From Acanthosepion lycidas (Eukaryota > Mollusca > Cephalopoda > Sepiida > Sepiidae): a stretch of 64,000 bases of DNA. The notes under the pieces are model-generated. The model ran no database searches and was not told the origin of the DNA. It saw only the letters and a program-made list of their open reading frames with translations. This document shows positions 44,081 through 54,995 of this stretch, piece after piece. The stretch covers positions 2,858,634 through 2,922,633 of the forward strand of contig OZ010580.1 in assembly GCA_963932145.1 (NCBI GenBank), read 5' to 3'. The stretch's first letter is position 1. Every line of letters starts with the position of its first letter. The translations under genes were made by a program, and so were the position numbers.

Positions 44081-44135
<55 letters not shown>

Positions 44136-44240
44136 GAAAAACAGACCACTTTAAGGTTCCATTATAATAATTTATTTCACCAGAGCCCTCTTAAAGGACG
44201 CTGGATCATCAGATAGCACTTCCAAAAGATGAAACGAAAA
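44081..44240 (-). repeat. (TA)n-linked element with CTGATGA/GAAA motif
   Basis: TA tract at 44081-44131, then on the minus strand CTATCTGATGATCCAGCG, a self-complementary region, and CTCTGGTGAAATAAATTAT. CCAG/CTGG would form stem II of a hammerhead-like fold; no stem III or cleavage site is clear. Confidence 0.5.
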
Positions 44241-44429
44241 ATGAAAATTTACACTTTTGATGGGTAGTGAAAGTTTTTTTTAATTTAAAAGAGGGGGTAA
44301 TGAGGAGTGGTTTGAGAGACATGGTCGAGTTTAGAGAGGCTTTATTTTAATATTTCTTTCAATCATCCTTAGTATTGGGGAAGGAGAGATCAGACCTTGA
44401 TGTATTTAATCCCTCCTGTCTATCACCTA

Positions 44430-44720
44430 CTACCATATGGGAGAACTATTATCACGTAACAGTTCAGTACTCTTTATTTTCTTCCCGTTGCTCCAAGTCT
44501 TTTCTTCATCTGTGAGAAGATTGTCCAGTATCCAATGCCGTATAAGTAAATATTGCATAACGGATCAGTCCTCTTGTCTTTGTTTCTAACGATATTTTCC
44601 TGTTTCGTAATACTTTGCCTAGCTTTTAGAAGACATCTTTCTGTATCGTAATGCGTCATCGGATTTCAGCGTCGCACTTTCCGTCTTCTGTTAAAACACT
44701 TACCAGAATTTAGATTGATA
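44430..44720 (-). mobile_element. RTE-type LINE fragment
   Basis: Minus strand reads KCDAEI-like sequence, then ARQSITKQENIVRNKDKRTD and YGIGYWTIFSQMKKRLGATG. The family pattern is NRKISLETKKRVLNCYV..LLYGSECWTISSQMKRRLEATE. Confidence 0.75.
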
Positions 44721-44754
44721 TACTTTGTTTGATTTTGGTATCTCCAATGTGTTA

Positions 44755-45115
44755 CTTGGTTGGTTGATTAGTTTTTTTTTTTTTTTGGTGGGGTGGGTAC
44801 GACATATTAACTATTTATGGGCCAGTTAATGCCGAAATTTAATTTAATGGAGAGACTGTATTTTTCTTTTTACTATTAAAATCTATTGTTGATATTTGTA
44901 TGTATGTATTTTTACATTTTCATACTGTTTTGTACTCAATTTGGCGATTGTCACTATTTGCCCATGGCTGGGACCCTAACAGGTACTATCACCCCGAGTC
45001 AGGGCGAACTTGGGAACAACAGCAATTAAATAGTGGTTTCTCAAAATCCCCCAGTCAGAGGCATTCATGCTGGATATAGCTTATCGTCATACGCAAGACT
45101 GTCTCCAATATGTAA
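44755..45115 (+). repeat. Family B repeat, plus strand
   Basis: T-run, GTACGACATATTAACTATTT, AT-rich middle, GC core (GGGACCCTAACAGGTACTAT; CACCCCGAGTCAGGGCGAAC), then GGATATAGCTTATCGTCATA, one 30-bp-like unit. Confidence 0.75.
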
Positions 45116-45170
45116 TTTGCATGTTGATCTGTCTCTTTTGCTAACAACCACAAATTCTATCTTCTTGCAG

Positions 45171-45326
45171 TTACTTAAATACCAAAAAACACCCGCAATC
45201 TTGAGAGAATCTCTGGATCCTGGACTTTCTTTTAGGGACTTAGATACAAGAAAGTTCATGGAAACTGCTAAAGACAATGAAAACAATGATTTCTCTCGAG
45301 TGACTGATGAGATATTTCGCCAATAA
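45171..45326 (+). CDS. Possible isolated terminal exon, 51 codons and stop, unknown protein
   Basis: A good acceptor precedes it: branch-like GCTAACAACC about 30 bp upstream, a pyrimidine stretch and CTTCTTGCAG at 45161-45170. The open frame reads LLKYQKTPAILRESLDPGLS, then FRDLDTRKFMETAKDNENND and FSRVTDEIFRQ, then TAA. Its composition, hydrophilic and rich in D, E, K and R, looks like real protein rather than translated AT-rich intron. It is phase 0 at the start, so it cannot join the KCNQ S2 exon (phase 1) without immediate termination. I do not recognise the family. It could be an exon of a nested gene, an alternative 3' exon, a captured exon or chance. Confidence 0.3.
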   Translation, partial: LLKYQKTPAILRESLDPGLSFRDLDTRKFMETAKDNENNDFSRVTDEIFRQ

Positions 45327-45414
45327 TTTTCTACATTTTTATATAAACTGTATAAGTAAACATCTGGGTAAAAAAATATTTTTTCTTAAATCCTGTTTAC
45401 GAGAAAAGATTAAA

Positions 45415-45900
45415 ATAATATTCCACTATCAAAGGATTAAATCTGATGAAGTTTACAAGAACATCCTCTTATCAAAAGCCTGATCAGACCAAAAATTGAA
45501 TATTGCTGCCATATCTAAGCTGAAGCTACCAAAATCCTCTCTTTCCACCCTTGACAGAGCTCAAAAGTGTTTACCCGGGATCTCTTGGGTGAAGGATTAT
45601 TTTCAACCCGACAACCCTGTTCCCACAGACAAAACATCGCAAACTCATTGCAACTATATTCGTAGTTCCAGCAGTTCTGACCTTTACAACTATGACCCAT
45701 CATGCAACATAGGATGAATCATCCTCATTTCCTTCGTATTCCATTGGAAAGGAAGAAGTTCCATTCGGGCAAGAGCCACTATTTTGTGACACGATCTCAA
45801 GAGGATGCTTCCCCGACCACTAACAATCTTCTCCATTTCAAGTCTAAGGTCAGCCGTTGTCTATCCTACATATCCTCATCATCTACAATACTTGCATCCA
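45415..45900 (+). mobile_element. Jockey-like LINE, C-terminal fragment
   Basis: KIEYCCHI, then a stretch of the form LDRAQKCLPG, then RHFLRIPLERKKFHSGKSHY-like blocks (PHFLRIPLERKKFHS) and LLHFKSKVSRCLSYISSSST. This parallels the 23.6-24.9 kb copy. Several frame changes. Confidence 0.75.
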
Positions 45901-46029
45901 TAAAACAGCCCTATTCAGTAGCGCTCTACATTAAGTGGTTATCGAGGCTTGTATTGGGAGAACAACAGCGTCATGTTTTTTTGCTATTCCTGTATCCTGC
46001 AACAGTTCTCATCTATTACATTCTTATTG

Positions 46030-46430
46030 TTATATAACGTGTCCCTTAAGAACGCGTATTATCATAACTCTCCAGAATTTCCCCTACTTGCCTTTCCATG
46101 CTATCTATTTTAACAAGCCTATTAGTTAGGTTACTCACTATTACTCCGTCACTATCTTTGCCTTCACAATGCCCCCTGTGCGTGTCAAATTCTTCAAGTC
46201 GTCTTTCCGCATTATTGGTCCAAGAAATTTGAACTGTTTCTTTCTGGTTTTAAGTACAAGCGTCGTTTCTGCTACGATTTACTCTTAAAACTTCCTCATT
46301 GTTCACATTTTCCGTTTATGTTATTCTCACTATTCTTCTGTAGAATTTCTCTTGTCCCGGGTTTCTCATTCATCGGTGAAGAAATTGCCCAACATTCACT
46401 GCTATAAAAAAAAAAAAAAAGAACTGATAC
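46030..46430 (-). mobile_element. Probable RTE-type LINE relic
   Basis: Minus strand near 46420-46380 reads YSSECWAISSPMNEKPGT, like YGSECWTISSQMKRRLEAT of the RTE family. The rest is strongly diverged. Confidence 0.4.
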
Positions 46431-46722
46431 TACATAACAGTTCTACACTTTCTTTCCTTATATCTTCTAACGTCTCGGCGACTGAGACGTTCAGAGAGAA
46501 TAGCAAAATATTATATGATTATATCGCAACTCAGCCGTGTGTGTTTAAATGCTTCATACAAAGTGTTACGGGTTCAAATCCTTAAAGAATACTAATTCTA
46601 TAAAATTCAAAATAACACGAAAGTTAAATATTTAATAAGGTTTCTCTTTTTTTTTTCTTATATTAAATAATTAAATATTCTAAATAAAGATATTTTTTTT
46701 TTAAATAAGAAATTAAGCATTA
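46431..46722. other. AT-rich stretch with B-box relic
   Basis: GGGTTCAAATCC at 46569-46580 looks like a B box of a decayed SINE head. Otherwise A/T runs. Confidence 0.35.
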
Positions 46723-46732
46723 AATTTTATTT

Positions 46733-47143
46733 GCATTATTTACATTATTCAGACTGTTACCCTCATTTTCCTTGACCATATTTACAATGTTTCGGCCGTT
46801 GTACGCTCCGGCCTTCTTCAGGTGATTGGAATTTCGACCCGAACCCTTTATTTCGTCCACTGGGGTAGATTGTTCTAGTTCCAGGTGCCATGCCTCTTCC
46901 TGATGTCTCAGTTATTTCCCTTTAACTCAACTCTCCAAGTTTTGGTTCACCACTGCTGTGGTCTGGTATTGAACTCACAACTCTTTGGGTCTAATCACGG
47001 GATCTAACTAACGCCTTTATCCACTGGGTCATGTATCCTTGAGGAAACGTTGCGAATATCGCAGTGAAGATGAGGATAGCTGTCAGATTAATGTAAATGC
47101 AATTAATCATAATACCTCATCTCAGACATAGAAACAGATGTTG
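46733..47143 (-). mobile_element. SINE-A foldback composite 5
   Basis: 46733-47040 is a full SINE-A on the minus strand (tail, GTACGCTCCGGCCTTCTTCA body, tRNA-like head ending CCACTGGGTCATGTATCC). 47041-47143 is a tail on the plus strand starting exactly at GAAACGTTGCGAATATCGC. The perfect 10-bp duplication AATTTTATTT flanks the block (46723-46732 and 47144-47153). Confidence 0.85.
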
Positions 47144-47261
47144 AATTTTATTTTAAGGAAAGGTCGATTTTACTGTTTTTAAACTACAATTTTCCATGAT
47201 TTTCTCACGTACATTGATATCTGCTCGATGCGTATCCAAATGTAAACAAATGACGTCACAC

Positions 47262-47580
47262 ATTATGAAATGGACAAATTCCGACAATTATTTTAATATA
47301 CAGTAAAATCGACTTTGCAAACCGGAACGCTCCTTTATGGCGAAATCGGTAAAAGCATGTCAGGCGATATGACGGTTTCATATAGGATACAGGTTCGATT
47401 CCTGTCGGAGGACACATATTTTCTATGAAAATTTCTGGGATATTCAGGCCGGTAAATGTCGTTAATATTGTTTATTATAAACAGAGCATTTACTTCAATA
47501 TTTGTATCTATAAAAAAAAAAGAATGTATAAACATAAAAAATGTCTTAAAATAATTGTCGGACTTTGTCCATTTCATAAT
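47262..47580 (+). mobile_element. SINE-C with tRNA-like head and 35-bp terminal inverted repeats
   Basis: ATTATGAAATGGACAAATTC (47262 on) and its complement ending at 47580 form inverted ends, 34 of 35 bases matching. Inside, 47330-47410 is tRNA-like: TATGGCGAAATCGGTAAAAG (A box), GGTTCGATTCC (B box) closing with TGTCGGAGG. The body (TGTTTATTATAAACAGAGC) follows. The copy at 13603-13885 has only the tail-side end. Confidence 0.8.
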
Positions 47581-47724
47581 ATATTGAATTTTATGTTGAT
47601 GAATTTTCTCTCCAAATTAAATTAAATCCTAATTTGCGTGTAAATACATCCATTCGCATGTGGAGAAAATATTTGCATTTCCCCTTTTCTTGTTAGTAAT
47701 AAAAATTATCTCATTGTTTAAAAT

Positions 47725-48600
47725 TGCAGTATGATGTTGGGCATCAATTCTCAACTCTGTGTTTATGCCGATGACGCAATAATTTATTCCTGTTTGATAA
47801 GATCGATGAAGTCAAATTGGCAGCTGATCTTGAAAACGACCTCTAATCTATTGCTAACTGGTGCAAGAAATGTATTTTTTACCATTGTATCGCCTCCCCA
47901 ACTAAACTTTTCTCTTTTTGATCGTCTTAGAGAACCTTTTCTTTGCCTTCTATCACCAGGAGTGATTTTAACCTCCTGGAGAGAAAGATTCCTTCTCAAT
48001 CTAACATTTTGCCACTGGCATAAATTGAAATGATTATATCGAATCAGTTGCTCAGTCTACTTTTAAAGAATTTGGTTCACTTTCTACACAATTTTTCTCA
48101 CCCGAATCTTTCTTGCACATTTATAAGTCTACCATTGAATATTACTACATCAGGTCTGATGCAACTGCTTTGTATCTGGAGATTCTTGACAAAATCAAAA
48201 GAAGCTGCAATATTATCAGTCCTAACCTGGCATCTCGATTTCAATCAATTTCCCACCACTTAGCTTCCCTCTGCCGTTTATATAAATATTTTCATGGCAA
48301 TTTGTTCTTAGCCGCTTTCCTCTTTGGTAGTACGACTTTATGAATTTAATTTTAGTGCTAGATTGGAAGTTAGGTCTCATCATTTTATTCCTGAAATTAT
48401 TAAATGCAATCGTAAGTTCTATTCAAATAGTTTTTTTCTTTTCTGTGGAACTCACTTTTAGCTTTAACAATTTAAATGCAATGTTAAGCAGCATCTACTC
48501 CCCCCCCACTTGAATCCATTCCTTCATCGTCCTTTCTCCTCAATAACAGTTTCTCAGCTTCCTTTACTCTTAGTAAGCATTTGCGTCTTGTTTCCTTGAG
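47725..48600 (+). mobile_element. Jockey-like LINE, RT motif C through C-terminus
   Basis: QLCVYADDAIIYSCLIRS holds the catalytic YADD box. Then a shifted DLENDL..NWCKKC region, SRFFPPESFLHIYKSTIEYY-like blocks (HIYKSTIEYYYIRSD), LEILDKIKRSCNIISPNLAS, CRLYKYFHGNL and a C-terminal part with RKFYSNSFF. It is the longest copy of the family in the window. No endonuclease domain is upstream, so it is 5'-truncated, and it carries several shifts. Confidence 0.85.
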
Positions 48601-48659
48601 ATGAATCGATCAAAAAATACTGAATAATTTCATCGATTTTACTATTTTTGAATTTGATT

Positions 48660-48745
48660 GATTGATTTGTTGTTACGGTTTATCAACCCTTTTTCAGCTT
48701 ATTTAAAGATTTTTAGTTCCTAAGAATTTTTTTGGGATAATAATG
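48660..48745 (+). repeat. Family B start, diverged fragment
   Basis: TTGTTACGGTTTATCAACCC and TTTCAGCTTATTTAAAG resemble the family B 5' end. Confidence 0.4.
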
Positions 48746-48769
48746 ATTTCACTGATAAAAATCCTACTA

Positions 48770-48935
48770 ATTAACCCATAGCTGAGGGGAAATAATTGGA
48801 TTCATACCTTTTCCAAGAGTATTTGTGCGTAAGTGAATATAATGAACCTGACATGAATTGGAACTCGATTCCAAGCCGTTATCTATTACACCAGCCACAG
48901 AGCACCTGTTAATCCCAAATGCCCACCCTTCTAGG
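48770..48935 (-). mobile_element. SINE-D, minus strand
   Basis: ACCCATAGCTGAGGGGAAAT, GGATTCATACC and GTAAGTGAATATAATGAA match 34250-34330. A further short piece of the family occurs at 49275-49310. Confidence 0.6.
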
Positions 48936-49982
48936 TACTGACCTGGCTCGATGTTGCTTAACTTCAGTGATCGTATAAGAACCAATGTTTCAACGTGATA
49001 CGGCCGTAAGCCAATTTTTTATTTGACAATAAACACAAAATTTAAAGACAATATAGAATAAAACCTTCACAAAAATACATACAGAGAGGCGATGGAATAT
49101 CTTGAATGTCATGTCTGTTGAATACCATGTCTCTCAAGGATTTGAACGGTCATCAGTCACATTGACAGATTCCATTGGTAGTAGAACGATTTCCTGTTAC
49201 TTTCTACACGGTTTTGGATTCAAAGAATTCTTCTCTGGGACTGATAGCTCTGCTAAGGCTAGATCAGTCAGTTTTCCTTACTATTTTATCCCCAAAGGTA
49301 TAGATTCATACATTTTGCAAGTAGTGAACGTAACAGCCTCGAATGGAAGTTAAATTTATCCTCTTCGTTCCATTATCCGTGCCTATAACCATTAATCGAC
49401 ATTCACATCCAGAAAGAGAATCAGAAAGATTCTTAAAAACACGAACAAAATGTTTACAAGTGGATATGAAACGGTTTGTATTTCAAAAGATAAACAGAAT
49501 TGGATGAATTGGCTTCTGAGTTGAAGCCAGATTAAAAGCGATGAGATCAGAAAATGGCCTCAAGACATAAACATTTTCCTTTAGTTTTAGTTCCATTATT
49601 TTTTTTTAAATCAGATAAAGAAAAAAAAAACGAAAATAAATCACGATAGAAATGGCGACATAAACATTTGCACAATCACATCTCCATATTTAGTAGTAAA
49701 ATATTTATTGGACTTATAGAAATTGTTAGCGATTAATGGCTTTTAGTTTTCATCCGACATTATTTCTTATTACTATAAACGTTTGGTTTAATGGATGCAC
49801 GTATTCAAGTAAACGCCCTGTTTTTTATTTTATTGTAAAATGAATTACGTCTTTTCGTCTGCACATTCGAGGGAATTCCAGGGAGCAGATTATCGAATTG
49901 GCAGACGGTAAACTTTTTTGAAATATATAAAAAAGGGAGTGGACCTACTTAAACACATGCATCCACAAAAATAACGCTTGGA

Positions 49983-49986
<4 letters not shown>
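48936..49986. other. Intronic stretch, nothing recognised
   Basis: The open frame at 49102-49353 contains a SINE-D piece and no known domain. Confidence 0.35.
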
Positions 49987-50035
<49 letters not shown>

Positions 50036-50036
50036 C
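49987..50036. repeat. (TA)n microsatellite
   Basis: Uninterrupted TA tract. Confidence 0.95.
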
Positions 50037-50416
50037 AATTAAAAGGTACAATTATAATTTATAAATTCATGAATCATTCATACAAAAAACAAATATAGAG
50101 GTTAACGATTTAAATGGCGAGAATACATCGTCGCAAACAATATAAGATACATCAACCCCGAACCTGTATATGAATGATATGATCCCCGTTTATAAATCCC
50201 AATTGCCTAAGGTCTATAATTGCAGCTATATATCAGTTATTAGTTCTGACATCCGTTAAATGCATGTCGTCTGAGTAGCGAAAAAAAATTTAAATCAATT
50301 AACTTACAATATTAATTCTCTGTAAATTTACATTGAGCACTATTTTTAAAAATAAAAATATAAAAATAGAAATATCTATAAGAACACCGGGTTATATATC
50401 TTACTGTTCTTTCTTT

Positions 50417-50466
<50 letters not shown>

Positions 50467-50705
50467 CTCGATACAACGTAGACAAATTATTATGATAGAA
50501 GTTACCTAACATCGAAGTATTTTTACTGCAACTGTGCTCAGCAGCCTGAACAAGGCCAGCACGCTCAAACCCTCGGTCACGATGACTTGTAAACTTTGTG
50601 CTAGCACAACCGCCGACTGTTCCCAAGAGTTCCGTCTAACCAATTTCACTCACAAGATTTGGGTCAACACGTAGCATGGTTTTCAAGCACTTTCCAAACG
50701 TACCG

Positions 50706-50750
<45 letters not shown>

Positions 50751-51580
50751 CCGCGTTCATTATTTTGTCTTTTGCTTTTGCTTTTTTATTATTAAAAATT
50801 CCATTATTTTTATCCGTTTTTTACCTGAGGATGAGGCTATTTGTATTGTCAACGAGTATGTTGCAGATAGAGTTTGGTAGCTTTTCATGCGTGTTTACAC
50901 ACGTTCTGACTGAGCTATGGTCAGAGAGATGCAGTGTGAGTCTTCTTGATAGGCAGTAAAATAGCTTTAATGGAAGCGTTAATAAGTTTAAAAAGCCAAC
51001 ACTCAATAACATCAGCTATAAAGACGGCCACAATATGCTCATCGTGTTCGGAATAATAATAATAATACGAAGAGCTTTGTCTATGTAAAACCCTTCAGAG
51101 TTTATATCATTCTCAATTTCACTGCCATGTTTGTTTTGCGTTGACATGACACTTTCTCCTTTATTACTTACAGTCTCATTAGACATTTCTTCATCACTAT
51201 CTTGTTGCAATCTAACTTGGTCTAATGCACTAATATTCAATTTCTATTTTTTCCATTATCAGAGTGTTCTTATTTACTTTGCATTATGAATCTAGCTTCT
51301 TGTAGATCATTCTTTTTATACCACAGTTTTTCATTGCTAGCATTAAAACATGGTGAATGGGGCTCTAATTTGTCTACTCATCAAGGCGAATGAGCTTTTC
51401 AATCTTCTATTATGCAGTATTGTCATAGCTTAGCAACAATCTAGGAAGAAATGTTTCTATTTTTTCTTTCTGTTGTACACATATTTTCAATTTGTTTTTT
51501 ATAGTTTACCCTATCCTTTCTTCTAATTTGTTTGGTTGGAAATGGTATAATGAAAATTTATATGGTTTGCATCCAATTTT
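50037..51580. other. Intronic stretch with two (TA)n tracts
   Basis: TA tracts at 50421-50461 and 50711-50747. Open frames on both strands (50312-51240) show no recognisable domain. Confidence 0.4.
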
Positions 51581-51584
51581 GTTC

Positions 51585-52460
51585 AACTATTGGCATAGTT
51601 CCTCATCATAGAACTCTGGGGTGTTGGCAGAACTAGCATTTTTGATATTCCATTTCTTGAAAATATGATCCTTAACTCTTGTTTCATGGTCGAACTTCTT
51701 TTATTAGAGACCTGTATAATTTCTGGCCAGCCTGAATATGCATCTACCAGTATTAGTAATAACTCCACTCCATGAACATTGAAATGATCCATGTGTACTC
51801 TGTCCCAAGGTTGCAAATCTGTAGGCCATGAATGTGTATTTGCCTGTCTAAATTTTCTTCTTTCATTTTGTTGGACCGTCTCTACGTTTCTCTTTTTGGA
51901 TTTACACATACGTTTAAAATGATTCATTTCGAAACACTTTTCATATCTTTTTTATATGCTGGGTATTTTTGTCTTTCTCTTTGATTTTGATATCCACAAA
52001 AAGTACATATTCTTTTATCTTTTTTCTTAATCGCGTATATGTCCATTTCATCTACCAGATCCGTAACTATTGTTCTATTAAATTTTTGAATTAATTCTTG
52101 TTGACACAAATTCGATACATTAGATATTCCCATTTGAGGGCCATTTACCAATTTCATTTTGATCAAATCCTCTTCAATGTACTGGTTTTCCGCTCCCAGT
52201 TTCTCAAATTCAAAATATTTAGTGGCCTATTTTAAATGAAGAACGTATTCAATAATTGGTTTATTCATTTTTTGAGAAATATTCATGAATTTAGCTCTCC
52301 CTGCATTCACTAGTTTTTTCTTGGGTGCTAGATCTCTTACTATTCGTTGACTTATATCTTTAAACGTCATTTCCAACAACTGTCTTGGGTGTGCAATTGC
52401 TGATAATTTTATAATGGCCTCACAACCAGCAGCTGCTAAGAAAAGATCAGTTATTTGGTT
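51585..52460 (-). mobile_element. LTR-retrotransposon fossil, Gypsy-like: Gag nucleocapsid and integrase parts
   Basis: Minus strand. A Gag part with a zinc-knuckle-like CTFCGY and basic CKSKKR stretch (about 52170-51880) lies next to an integrase core reading WDRVHMDHFNVHGVELLLIL and VDAYSGWPEII, the first catalytic aspartate block of retroviral-type integrases. No reverse transcriptase is seen and no LTR ends were identified. It is broken and old. A related shorter copy lies at 58486-58850. Confidence 0.8.
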
Positions 52461-53040
52461 TCTTCTCTAACTGATTTCGAATCCTTCAGCTTTTTTGCTC
52501 AGGGTTTATCTGCTAGTATCCTAATTCCTATTTATCAAGTGATAATTGTTCGTTCGTTTTTTTAGAAATCGGCGACACCACTGTCGCGTAATGTTACTGA
52601 GTCGCGGGGAGTAGTATGCACTCAACTGCCTCATGGGTAATAGCCGTAGAGATTTATAGTCTTTGTGACTTCTTATGTAAATGAGTCCCCTCAACAGGAA
52701 AAGGCAGAACAAAAGTAAATATGGCACAAGGAATGACAGAAGAATGGAAAGAAAAAAGTTCAAGAGAAAGACAAATGGATGAAACGAAAGAAAAAAAGAA
52801 AACGTATTTTAAATATGAAAGAATGTTTTAAAAAATTAATGTTTTCGTTTTCATATTATATGGAAAATATTACATGTTTGAGCCTCTCTCAACACTACAC
52901 ATAAAATAAGCTAGGAAAAACATTTCGCTACAACAAATGGAATTCCTACAACAAAGATCAACAAATAAGTACATTTATATATAAGAAAACGATGTCATTT
53001 GAATTTCGTCTCTTCACACGACTACAAACCTATAACGTTC
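52461..53040. other. Intronic stretch, nothing recognised
   Basis: No gene or repeat family is seen. Confidence 0.4.
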
Positions 53041-53044
53041 CGTA

Positions 53045-53520
53045 TCCGTCTTTATTTCTGAGATGAGGTATTATGTACACTATTTACATTATTCTGAATA
53101 TTGTCCTCATCTTTGTCGCCATATTTATTACGTTTCGGCAGTTGAAATGTCGAACTGAACCCTTTATTTCGCTCACTGGGGTAGACTGTTCTAGTTCTAC
53201 GTGCCATATTTAATGGATGTCAGTTATCGGTTATCTCCTGTTAATTCCCCTCTCCAAGTACTCCACCGCCTTAACCAGGTACTGAACTCACACTCTTTGG
53301 GTCCTGTCACTGGATCTAACCAACGCCTTTATCCACTGTGTCATGTGTCATCAAGGACATGGCACGTTGAACTAGAAGTGTCTGCCCCAGTGAGCGAAAT
53401 AAAGGGTTCAGTTGGACATTCCAACCACCTGAAGACGGCTGGAGCGTACAACGGCCGAAAACGTTGTAATAAATATGGCAACAAAGATGAGGACAATAGT
53501 TAGAATAATGTAAATAGTGT
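53045..53520 (-). mobile_element. SINE-A foldback composite 6
   Basis: 53045-53350 is SINE-A on the minus strand, with most of the body shortened. From 53357 (ACATGGCACGTTGAACTAGA) the middle, body and tail run on the plus strand to 53520. The plus part is the longest inverted partner in the window. No convincing target duplication was found. Confidence 0.8.
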
Positions 53521-54355
53521 GTAAAGTTCTTTAGTGATTCTGTTCGACTGGGAAATTATGTTGTGGTGATAAAAAAGAAAAGATAACCCCTTAACGCCTT
53601 ATAAAGTTCACTGCATGCCGGGGGGGGGACCAAAGAACAACGAAACCAAAATGTTTTGCTACAAACAATTAAAATGAAGATAATCGTTCGAAAGAATAAA
53701 AAAAACAATTTATTTCGGCTCGATATCTTATCCAGTAACTTAAAAAATTATGAAACCACAAATCATTTGAGAAAAACTGTAAACTAAACAAAGTAAATCA
53801 TTGTGTTTCGCATTGCAACTTCTTGAAAGCTTTTATGTTGGTACCAACTTGCAAAATAAATGAATCCCAATGAAAGTAATTACTTAACATCTTTCGAAAC
53901 AAATCTTGTTTCCTAGTTTTTGTTAGTTTCTTTCCTCTTTAACTTTGGCTGCTTTAAAGAATTTTACCAAAGTTTCTTTTTTATTTCATCCTAAAATCTA
54001 AAGTGAGGAATTAGTTATTATTTAATTAATGAAACAAGTTAAATCAAAAGACGTTTTAAACTGGAAAAAATTTAATTCATTATTTTGTAAAATTACATTT
54101 TATATCCGTTTCCCTTGTGGGTCTTTCTACGACAATCGAATAAAACGTTTATTTCTATAAAAAAACAAAACAAACGTGAATACCACACAGTTGAATGATC
54201 TGTTGGCAAAAACACAAGAACAGGGTCACACACGCAGAAACACAATTGAATTTAATTTTGAAATGCAAGTAATTGATTTATTATTCATTAAGAGGTTAAT
54301 ATTATTCTTGTTAAACAATCATAACATTCATATTTTGAGCACATTTTTACATAGA
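53521..54355. other. AT-rich intronic stretch, nothing recognised
   Basis: A G-run at 53622 and A/T runs only. Confidence 0.4.
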
Positions 54356-54359
54356 GGAT

Positions 54360-54490
54360 TTCCAAGCGTAGCTTAGATGTGGCACAAGGCCGAAAGTATG
54401 GGCCACCCAACGACGATCGAACTCACTACTCATTCGTAATTGTTCTAGCGAGACAACATTGCTAACGATTACACCGCCTCGTTTATATAT
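54360..54490 (-). mobile_element. SINE-E, single unit, minus strand
   Basis: Minus strand: GGCGGTGTAATCGTTAGCAA (A box), GAGTTCGATCGTCG (B box region), CCATACTTTCGGCCTTGTGC, ATCTAAGCTACGCTTGG. It has the cleanest head of the family in the window. Confidence 0.75.
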
Positions 54491-54939
54491 GCGACATGCA
54501 TTCATAGTACTGTTAGACATCTCTTTATCTCGTGAGATAATGGTAACATCCTGTTTGGTCAAAATTCAGCCCTTTAGTGGTGAGAGAGGAAGGATCTCTC
54601 CGAGGTGCAAGCCTGGGTAATTGTCTATGGAGGCTGCGCGCTGCCCAGACTATATGCCACCCCCACTCTTAGCCGTACCGATCCAAATACAGTGCATTAC
54701 ATTTCATGCCGCCTTAGGTACAGGAATTGCCGGAAAGTTGTCAATGTTGACTACTAACCGCCGCCTTCGGAGCCCCATTCCAGGTTTTCTGTCAGGATTT
54801 CATTCCATAGCCTTTTCCGTACTTGGATATGACCGCAAAGCAGGAGAAGTTTAAAATCACGATTTTCCCTCCCCTTTCGTACTCATTCATAATTGGAAAT
54901 ATATTCATATATTAGATACACATTCATATTTTGAACACA

Positions 54940-54995
<56 letters not shown>

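Noticed and set aside
47330-47410. Possible functional tRNA gene
   Set aside because: A and B boxes are good, but the cloverleaf arms do not pair well by eye and the same sequence recurs at 13.8 kb as a SINE.
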